Positions 56,477 through 64,000 of a stretch of 64,000 bases of DNA are shown in pieces. The notes below the pieces were generated by a model. The model saw nothing but the letters and a program-made list of their open reading frames with translations, did not search any database and was not told the DNA's origin. Within the stretch, counting starts at the first letter, position 1. Each line of letters starts with the position of its first letter. Made by a program: the position numbers and the translations under genes. The stretch is from Timema cristinae (taxonomy: Eukaryota; Arthropoda; Insecta; Phasmatodea; Timematidae), in contig JBCFYV010000024.1 in the NCBI GenBank assembly GCA_039000515.1, forward strand, positions 42,481,979-42,545,978, in the 5' to 3' direction.

Positions 56477-56815
56477 TGACTGCCACTGTGATCTAGTGGT
56501 CAGCGCCATTAGCTAAAGGCCCGGGCTTAAACCCCAGCGTTTCCAGATTTTTTTTTTTTTTTTTTTTTGTGAAGCAAGTGTCTGGAATGGGGTTAGCTCA
56601 ACTTCGTGACGACATTAACAATTACTTGAATGAATAAATAGTGACTCCGGTCTAGAAAACTGAGGTTAACGGCCGTAGGGCTAGTTGTGCTGACCACATG
56701 ACACCCTCTATCCATAAATGTTGGCACTATCTTCCCCAATATGGAGCGGCCACTCGGTTGGTATAGCTCGCTTGCAGGCTGACCCCATGAAGTTTATATA
56801 AGTAAATAAATACAT
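56477..56815 (+). mobile_element. SINE family E copy
   Basis: Head CTGTGATCTAGTGGTCAGCG and GGGCTTAAACCCCAG, a T run, then GGTCTAGAAAACTGAGGTTA, AAATGTTGGCACTATCTTCC and CCCCATGAAGTTTATA, as at 17731-18015. Confidence 0.8.
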
Positions 56816-59159
56816 ATATCTTTCTTTATTATATGTATTTATATGTTTAATTGTATATACATGTTATTTTTGACAAACATATATCGTTATATCTTTTTAT
56901 AAAGTGAAACGGGAGAAGAAGATTGAAAAATAGGTGACACGACCATATAATTTAGCGCAGATTTTAAAATGTCAAAAAAATCTTGAAATTTATTGTATAT
57001 TTAAAACAAATAAAAAAAAAGCGTGTTTCTTATTATTTATAAACTCGTACGCCTCGATTGAAATCCAGAATGGGCGCAATTCATCATCGCAGGGTGCAGC
57101 CATGTTGACCAATAATAAAACAATTCACAAATACAATATAGCGAGAGGACAAATCGCGGTAATTTAGTTACACCTCTCCGCCCCCCCCCCGCCCCCCAAT
57201 CCCCACCCCTTCCTCTTTTCAGAACCATGAACGTGTGACTAATTACAGGTATAGTTTATAAGCCGGTTAATAATTCGAGTGATTACTGCAAGTATCCTAA
57301 TGAGGGGATTGTTTCCCCACTGTCATTATCAGGAGAAGGGCGTGAAGGGGAGGGTAGAATGGGGATCATATTCAAAGGTCGCTTCCGGTGGAAATAGTCG
57401 CAGGTGCTTATAGTAATATAGGGACATATGAGACTATCCCGGTAATATTAAATTTGTAAATTAAATATCTTTGATGAATATCAATCTATTAAGTAACACC
57501 TAGAAATCCGTTTATCCGAATCTTAGATTATCTGAAGTTCCGGTTTATACGAAACATCCTTTTGACTAAAATAAATAAATAAAAGTTTTCTGATTGATCG
57601 GTTTGCAATCAATTATTAAATCGCTATTAATAAATAATATTTTTTATTTTTTTCAACAAATTGATACGTATTTTTATCTATGTAATGTCTAAAGCAAAAA
57701 AATATATATATTATTCATATTGTATCGTACTATGAATAAATGTGTTATTTCCACGACATATGGCCTATGTACAATTTTTTTTAAATGTATAATAAAGAAA
57801 GTAATGTGCTCGTTAAAAATTTCTACCTCAAGGTTATTATGGATCTCTACGTTATATGTATCTCCGAAGCCCAAAATAATGTGAGTTTTGCATTTATGTT
57901 TGTCCCAATGTCAGTTTTTTTTGTTTATCTCTTGGGTTAAAACGGTTAGATGTATTTTGTTCATACATGATATTTAGATGTATTATTTTAATACCTTGCT
58001 CCTTGGCACTTATTTTGAATTTTATTTTATACTTAAAACTAAGGGTAATTTACTAATTAATAATCTTTAATTTTTTTAATTGGTTGGGACAATTCATGTT
58101 CAAGTTTTATATATGAATAGTATTTATCGTGATTAAAAAGACGAGGTTTGCTTGATCTGTTAGGATAGCTTGCGGGATGGATATGGTCGTAGGCAAAATA
58201 ATTGTTTGAGCTCGAAATAATATGTATGTTTACGAATTTTGGTTTAGTAGTAGATACTAAAAGATAATGTGATGTTAGTCGTAAGATAAATAAATAAAGA
58301 GACAGGACGCCTGCGTTCGTGGATGAATTGGCCTAACTTGTAAATACTTTGACCAATGAAGTTGACTGTAACTGCACGTGACATCTACAGAACTCGATCT
58401 CGGGACCCTGGGCTCAAGTACAAGTGCTATTCATGACCCAAAGATGTTGTCTGATGGGTACGGCGTGGTGACAGATCGAGTGACCGCCTAATATATGGAT
58501 GGAATTGTGACAGCCAACGAATAAAGGTATTTTATACCACGCTACGGCCCCTTTTCTGGTCAACTAGTTCAATCATTGTTATGAATTGTCAGCGCTCCCC
58601 CGTAACCTTTCTAGTGTGTTAATTAATACATGCTAAGCAAGAAATTTTAGCGCGTGCGTCCACTCGAGTTATGTAAATCAAATAATAGCTACAATATATA
58701 GTATTAGAAAGTTTATACAGTTGTGTTGTGACATTTATTTACATCTTTGACAGAAAAAATCCAAGATTACGGATTATCAGGATTGGACCTGATCTAATCA
58801 AATTCTAATCTACGAGTTTCCATTGTATATGTAGCCTATGTAAATATATTGTTTTTAAATGGTGAAACTAATTATATTTTATTATATTATTTGATAGGTG
58901 CCTAAGTTAACATTTTCATAGTTGTGAATTTCGAATATTTTATATCAAGTGCATGAATATAGCCTTGTGTTTGAGAATAGAAAGTAAAAATAGTCCGATT
59001 AGTAATATTTATAGAAGCCATATTAGACAGAATAAATCTTCATAAGATATTTATTCTTTAACTATGCACAATTTTCTACGTGGAAGGCCATATTGGTAAC
59101 TCTCTATATTTTCAATAAAAGTTTTCCTCTTCCTTATTCCCCCCCTTTTTTTCGTCGGT
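56816..59159. other. Long non-coding stretch
   Basis: C-rich patch at 57178-57205. No gene, SINE or shared repeat recognised in 2.3 kb. Confidence 0.45.
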
Positions 59160-59330
59160 TAGATTACCCGTCGAGGCTAGCTGCATTAATTACGCTAGTG
59201 GTACAAAGATGAGAAAGGTAAGAATTTAGAATAATTCACCAACATTTGAATAAAATAAGCTGTAAAACCATTTAAGGGAAAAACACCTTGAGTACAACTT
59301 GTCAGGAAATGTGGCAAGACCACCCCATCA
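59160..59330 (-). mobile_element. SINE family C, degenerate
   Basis: GATTACCCGTCGAGGCTAGC, AAAACCATTTAAGGGAAAAA and CACCTTGAGTACAAC are in reverse. Confidence 0.6.
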
Positions 59331-59407
59331 TCGAGAAATCAATGCTAGGTGAAACTGTTACCTTAGTCTTCTTGTCCACCCACGTGAGTTTCAATCCAAA
59401 CAAAACC

Positions 59408-59580
59408 CAAAACTGGTGGCTGAGTAGTCTTAAGGCCTTATATCCGCACTGCCTCTCCATATTTGTTGACCAGGGAGGTCAGGTGTTCAAATCCCGACTG
59501 GAGAGTTTCATCTGGTGTATTTTTCGCTTGTTATATTCACATCCTGTCTTCACACGAACTCAGGTTAATTTCCCCTAGGA
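59408..59580 (+). mobile_element. SINE family J, tRNA-headed, single copy
   Basis: ACTGGTGGCTGAGTAGTCTT AAGGCC and CAGGTGTTCAAATCCCGAC are A/B-box-like with a long variable arm. The body shows no match to A-I. Confidence 0.5.
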
Positions 59581-59627
59581 TGCTATCCTCATGCTTACCA
59601 CTTGTTTAACTCATTAATAGCTCTAAT

Positions 59628-59828
59628 ACCCACTTCGGTGCCCACATGGTCTAAGGCATCACTCTCAAACTAGGCTAAACTGTCTAGGACAGAAATATCG
59701 GGGTCCATACCTCTGTCGGGTGTACTGAGAGTGTTTTTCCACTCTCCCACCACGAAAATGTGGGTACACTTCCTACACATTTAAGCTTACTCATCCTTAA
59801 CATATTAGCGTAATTATAACACAGGAGT
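59628..59828 (+). mobile_element. SINE family C copy
   Basis: CACTTCGGTGCCCACATGGT, TCGGGTGTACTGAGAGTG and CACTCTCCCACCACG body. The tail is shortened. Confidence 0.83.
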
Positions 59829-59832
59829 ATCC

Positions 59833-60120
59833 GACACCTTAGCTCAGTCGATAGCGTGTCTGTCCACTGAGTTAAGGGTCTCGGGTTCGTTTCCCGGCAT
59901 GGTTGAAAAATATACTAATACTTAAATGTGGGTTTACCCTTTCATAATGATGGATTAATGCATGGGGGCTGGATGTTGTCCCTGTCCTAGTCTTAAGTTA
60001 GGTTATAAGGTAAATGAAGCTACGATAGGCCTAACCAGCCGGTAGTTGAAAAATATATGGCTTAAATAAAAAAGGTGACCTAGGATATAGGTTAGAAACC
60101 GTAATGGATGTAAAAAAAAA
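59833..60120 (+). mobile_element. SINE family D, full length, A-rich tail
   Basis: CCTTAGCTCAGTCGATAGCG and TCTCGGGTTCGTTTCCC boxes, body CTTAAGTTAGGTTATAAGGT, end ATGGATGTAAAAAAAAAG. Confidence 0.88.
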
Positions 60121-60661
60121 GAAAGGGCAGGTAATGAAAAGGTAGCAAGACGGCGTGTTTTTAAAAAAAATGTGTTATAGGTTTTGGATTAAAAAAAGGG
60201 TGTGTGGATGATCTCTAGAAAAAAGATACATTCAAATAATTATGTTTTTTTTTATAAATTACAATCTGTCTGTTCAGGTTGAGTGCAGCAACCTGTTTGA
60301 ATGTTACCGCTCCTTCTCAACATATTAGTACTGTTCGAATAACTCCCCTGGAAGCTGTGAGGCCGTGGGAATGAGTTGTTAATTAATGAAATGGTCGGTT
60401 GGGCGCGGCTCAAAGCAAGAACTTGAAGAGAACAAGCAAGCAACAGGTTCCGTTCCGTCCGTCAATTATCGGCAAGGACTGTGGCGTGAGTACTGTTCTA
60501 ACGGGAGAACATATACGGCCAGGAGGTAATTGAAACTACACTCCCCTAATATCCGAGAATGGAGAATGTTCGTCGAGGAGTGGGGCTGTTAATACAAAAC
60601 TATTATGTCCGTTAGACATATGCAGCCCGATTCTGATAGGAATACACTTTTTAAGAACGTT
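60121..60661. other. Non-coding, nothing recognised
   Basis: No supported feature. Confidence 0.4.
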
Positions 60662-60662
60662 A

Positions 60663-60702
<40 letters not shown>

Positions 60703-60965
60703 CTATCACCGCGTCTTACTACCCGTTCGGGTTATACGCACTTACGCTAATGTGTAATGGTAGGGTGATTGTGAGATGAAATGGAAGACCTACAGTTTGG
60801 AATCCGAACCACGGTGGAGGCCTGGCATTCCCCACATTAACAAGATGTCTTGTCAGAGGTGAAGGAAGGGTTTGGTAATCAGATAAATCTTTGCCGGGAC
60901 CGAGGATTGAACCCCGGCCGCCAGCAGAGAAGTCCAACACCTTACTCCCTAGACCGCCAGGTCAC
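60662..60965 (-). mobile_element. SINE family A joined to a SINE B
   Basis: ATT run and complete A copy in reverse, ending ACCGCCAGGTCACC. It is directly followed by B sequence that lacks its own tail. Confidence 0.93.
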
Positions 60966-61172
60966 CCCCTTAAGTAATAATTACGCTAATGGATCAGGAA
61001 TTGGTAAGGTTGAATTAGAGGAAGTGAACCCACATTTTCGTGGAGGGAGAGTGGAAAACCATTTAGGAAAAACCCCCCCAGTTCACCCGACCGAGATTCG
61101 AACCTCGATCTCCCCATCCTCAGCAGTCGAGCTCAACATGACTACGCGTTAGCCAACTACGCCACCGAGGCG
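60966..61172 (-). mobile_element. SINE family B without its tail
   Basis: Begins CTTAAGTAATAATTACGCTAA, inside the tail region, and continues to CACCGAGGCGG in reverse. Confidence 0.9.
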
Positions 61173-61220
61173 GTTCCCAGTTATAGAAGTTAATAAAACA
61201 ATGTTTATTGATGCTATTGT

Positions 61221-61506
61221 GGTGACCTGGTGGTCTAGGGGTAAGGTGTCAGACTTCTATGCTGCGGCCGGGGTTCAATCCTCGGTCCCGGCACAGATTT
61301 ATCTGATTACCAAACCCTTCTTTCACCTCTGACAAGTCGTGTATTAATCACAACTTGTGAATGTGAGGAATGCCAGGCCTCCACCGTGGTTCGGATTCTA
61401 CTTAAACTGTAGGTCCTTCATTTCATCTCACAATAACCCTACCATTACACATTAGCGTAATTGCGTATAACCCGAATGGGTAGTAAGACGCGGTGCTAAT
61501 AACATA
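61221..61506 (+). mobile_element. SINE family A, full length, exact duplication
   Basis: Complete. TATTGATGCTATT on both sides (13 bp). Confidence 0.95.
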
Positions 61507-61550
61507 ACATAAACATATTGATGCTATTATATATATGAGATATTTTATGT

Positions 61551-61862
61551 GCACTTTCTGAACCGACTGATTATATCAGTACATGAGAATTTTCCATGAG
61601 CGATATCAAAAGGGCCTACGAATTATTTTTTTTTTTTGGGGGGGGGGGGGGGTATTTTTCCATACCTTTCCAGGCTTCGTTTACATGTCACAATCTACAT
61701 GGGACCAACGGTTTTATTTCACTTCCAAAGAATTTATGCTCCGGATTTTTTATCGTCCAAGAATAGTCCATTAACCCCTGACTGGGTTTGAACCCACGAA
61801 TATCGGGTTCTAATGTTGAGCACTTTAACCCCAGACCACTGAAGAGGACATTTACGGTATTC
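61551..61862 (-). mobile_element. SINE family I copy
   Basis: The minus-strand head reads TGGTCTGGGGTTAAAGTGCT and TCGTGGGTTCAAACCCAGTC, then a body ending AATCAGTCGGTTCAGAAAGTGC. A G run of about 17 lies near 61637-61653. Confidence 0.8.
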
Positions 61863-62060
61863 ATAAGTTAAATCATGGGATATACAACTGACAAAATTCA
61901 GAGATAATATCACCAGGCGTATGACCCTAAAGGGTAGTAAAACGCGGTGCTAAATAAATATATAGCATTATCTATATAATAACGCTAATAATATAGCGAA
62001 ATATTTAGTGACCGCAAAAAGTTTATATTTTATTAACGGTTCCTCCTACCAAAATCGTAT
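61860..62060. mobile_element. MITE L, copy 4, with an inserted SINE tail
   Basis: GGTATTCATAAGTTAAATCA, GAGATAATATCACC, then after the SINE tail AATAATATAGCGAAATATTT, GACCGCAAAAAG and GGTTCCTCCTACCAAAAT. Confidence 0.65.
61917..61965 (+). mobile_element. SINE tail-only insertion
   Basis: GCGTATGACCCTAAAGGGTA GTAAAACGCGGTGCTAAATA without any body or head. Confidence 0.8.
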
Positions 62061-62136
62061 TATAGAGAGCAGTTCTAGTTTTATGTTTGCAAACTTTTGT
62101 GAAATACAAAGAATTTATTTATATTGCTGTTTAAAA

Positions 62137-62640
62137 AAAAAGCACCACATCTTAGCAAACTACACATTCAGGTTGTACGCATATTCACTATTTACTCTGA
62201 TGTGTTTGGAATGAAGAAAGTTGAATTGAGAGGAATTGTACCCGTATTTTCATGGATGTAGCATGTAGAATAATAATAATAATACTTAGCACCACGTCTC
62301 ACTATCCATTCGAGCTATAAGCTTAAGTACTAATAATTACACTATTGGGTTAGAGACTGGGAAGGTTTAATATAGAGGAAGTGAACCCTCATTTGCGTCC
62401 AAGGAGAGTGGAAAACCATTTAGGTAAAACCACCCTCAGTTCACCCGAGCAAGATTCGAACCTCAATCTCCCCGTTCTTGGCAGTCTAGCTCAACAAGAA
62501 ACTAAAGCGTTACGTTTAGAATATAAAACTAGTAAAAATCCCCCCCCCCTCAGTAAACCCAACTAGGATTCGAACACCTAGCTCCCCGTCAGACTATTGC
62601 AAGAGGGATGCACTATATCTTGCGGCTCACGAAGTGAGTT
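62137..62640 (-). mobile_element. SINE family C split by a SINE B
   Basis: Tail and body 62137-62265 (GCACCACATCTTAGCAAACT). The head resumes at 62535 (CCCTCAGTAAACCCAACTAGG, GCGGCTCACGAAGTGAGT). Confidence 0.8.
62266..62515 (-). mobile_element. SINE family B, nested in SINE C, head eroded
   Basis: AAT run, CTTAGCACCACGTCTCACTA to CTAGCTCAACAAGAAAC in reverse. GTAGAATA / TTAGAATA flank it. Confidence 0.87.
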
Positions 62641-62704
62641 TTATTATATATGAATAGTTTTTAATGCGCACTTTCTAAACAAACGAACGCTGGAGAACAA
62701 AACA

Positions 62705-62885
62705 CGAATGGCCCGTACTGGTGGAAGCGCTAATCTAGTTTGTTTTAACAGCAACTGAGAGGTCAGGGCTTCAATCCTTGTCGGGGATGATAAGGGTGTT
62801 TCTTTTGATCCTAAATATTTTCCCGAGCTCTCTCCTCCGCACAAATGTGCATATATTTCTTCCAAATATTACTTTCCACATCAGC
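62705..62885 (+). mobile_element. SINE family C, degenerate
   Basis: GGTCAGGGCTTCAATCC, AAATATTTTCCCGAGCTCTC and CACAAATGTGCATATATTTC. Confidence 0.6.
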
Positions 62886-63341
62886 AAGAGAGTATCAATC
62901 GATGTTGGCTTTAAAATAAAACGGTCTGTTTTGTTTTCTGCGAGCACGTCTCTATTATGTCTAAGTTTAAACTCGTGCTTATCCAAGTCACAACGTTCGT
63001 AATGAGGTCAAGATTATAATCCTCAAAAATAAATATTACTATTTGTAAAAATATAAGATCAAAGTAAATTTGGTAAATAGCTAAGATTATTGCTATCGAA
63101 AAACTGTGATGTCTTTTTAATTGTGAATAGTTTTTAAACTTAAAAATTTTTTGAATACATGGAATGATGAAAATTGTTTTAGTATAAATCCAAGAATAAT
63201 TTCCAAAACGAATCGCTTTTCTTGTTTTAGATATAAGTTATAGCTAATAATATTTTAACGAAACTTGGGTGTAAGGGAGTACAAAATATTCCGTTTTGCA
63301 CATTGGATCCACACATCTCACAAGCTTTCTACTCGACAGAT
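62886..63341. other. AT-rich stretch, nothing recognised
   Basis: No supported feature. Confidence 0.4.
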
Positions 63342-63855
63342 ACCCGCATCGGTGCTCTGGTTGACTAAAACGTCACTCTCAAAAAAAGATTACTGCCGAT
63401 GACGCAGATATCGTGGTTCAAATTCTGGTCGGATGTAATTAAGGTGTTTTTTACTTTTAAAAAAATTCACTCTGACAATATGAAAATGCGGGTATTTTTT
63501 CCTCTAAATTCGACCTTTCTTATCCCTAACCACCCGCCTCGGTGGCGTAGTTGGCTAACGCGCTGTCGTGTTGAGCTCTACTGCCGAGAACGGGGAGATA
63601 AAGGTTCGAATCTCGGTCGGGTGAACTGGGGGCGGTTTTTCCTAAATGGTTTTCCACTCTCCCTCACGCAAATGCGGGTTCACTTCCTCTCATTAAACCT
63701 TCCCAATTCCTAAACCATTAGCGTAATTAGTACTTAAAGCGTATAACCCGAACGGTAGTAAGACACGGTGCTAAATATTATTATTATATTATTATCCCTA
63801 ACCCATTATATTAATACGTATTATATAAGTAATGGTTAGTGAAATGCGGTGCTAA
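63342..63855 (+). mobile_element. SINE family C split by a SINE B
   Basis: Head and body 63342-63531 end at TTATCCCTAAC. The same word at 63792-63802 resumes the C element, which ends GTGAAATGCGGTGCTAAAAA. Confidence 0.88.
63533..63791 (+). mobile_element. SINE family B, nested in SINE C, exact duplication
   Basis: Near-consensus CCCGCCTCGGTGGCGTAGTT to CACGGTGCTAAATATTATTA. TTATCCCTAAC flanks it (63520-63530 and 63792-63802). Confidence 0.95.
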
Positions 63856-64000
63856 AAAAAAACCTCCACAGATGATTATTATTGTGTTAAAAAACGTGTA
63901 TTTCTGTTGATGTGTGTGTGTATGTGTTTGTTTGTGGTCTACATCCTCGTATTATCGGTGTATGTAAATTGAGGTATAAAGTGTTTGACGGTCGAGGAAG

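Noticed and set aside
1..64000. CRISPR-like or bacterial operon structure
   Set aside because: Repeats here are SINEs, MITEs and simple arrays. There is no array of identical short repeats with unique spacers and no prokaryotic gene arrangement.

Overview
This window is eukaryotic, AT-rich and repeat-dominated. It looks like an insect genome. A split (exon/intron) glycosyltransferase gene, dozens of tRNA-headed SINEs, a pogo/Tigger-type DNA transposon, LINE 3' remnants, a Helitron-like element and several MITEs rule out a prokaryote. The peptides that the SINE B and C bodies encode by accident (for example [13 protein letters not shown] and [11 protein letters not shown]) are strings I remember from predicted proteins of Timema stick insects. 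A stick insect or close relative is therefore my best guess, from memory and unchecked.

Genes. The only host gene I can support is an alpha-(1,3)-fucosyltransferase (family GT10) on the minus strand. Its long 5' exon (14924-15845) carries the membrane anchor and most of the catalytic domain, and it splices in phase 2 to a terminal exon at 11014-11338. Two more homologous terminal exons follow downstream on the same strand: a broken one (10150-10470) and one open as far as the window edge (1-241). I see no second 5' exon between them. The 5' exon has a one-base frameshift at a G4/C4 run (15266-15269), which is either a real lesion or a consensus error.

Mobile elements. At 6086-8886 lies a complete pogo/Tigger-type transposon with 25-bp terminal repeats and a TA duplication. 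It encodes a DD35D transposase followed by a PHD finger and is disabled by one nonsense codon and one frameshift. Three abundant SINE families (called A, B and C here) share the same 3' tail with a small palindrome. B and C also share a body but have different tRNA-like heads. Nested insertions suggest C is oldest and A and B younger. Rarer tRNA-headed families D, E, G, I and J, three foldback MITE types, a PIF/Harbinger-like MITE with TTA duplications and a Lep1-type Helitron make up much of the rest. Two LINE ORF2 3' remnants are present, and one has been expanded into a minisatellite of about 46 bp (22797-23850).

Tandem repeats. The largest is a 2.3-kb TAG/CTA trinucleotide array (52892-55206) with higher-order structure. 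There are also TGTA arrays near 12 and 50 kb, TA arrays, and AAT/ATT runs that are mostly SINE tails. Family letters are local labels. Boundaries of degenerate SINE copies are good to roughly 10-20 bases. Long AT-rich stretches with no recognisable feature are listed as such.
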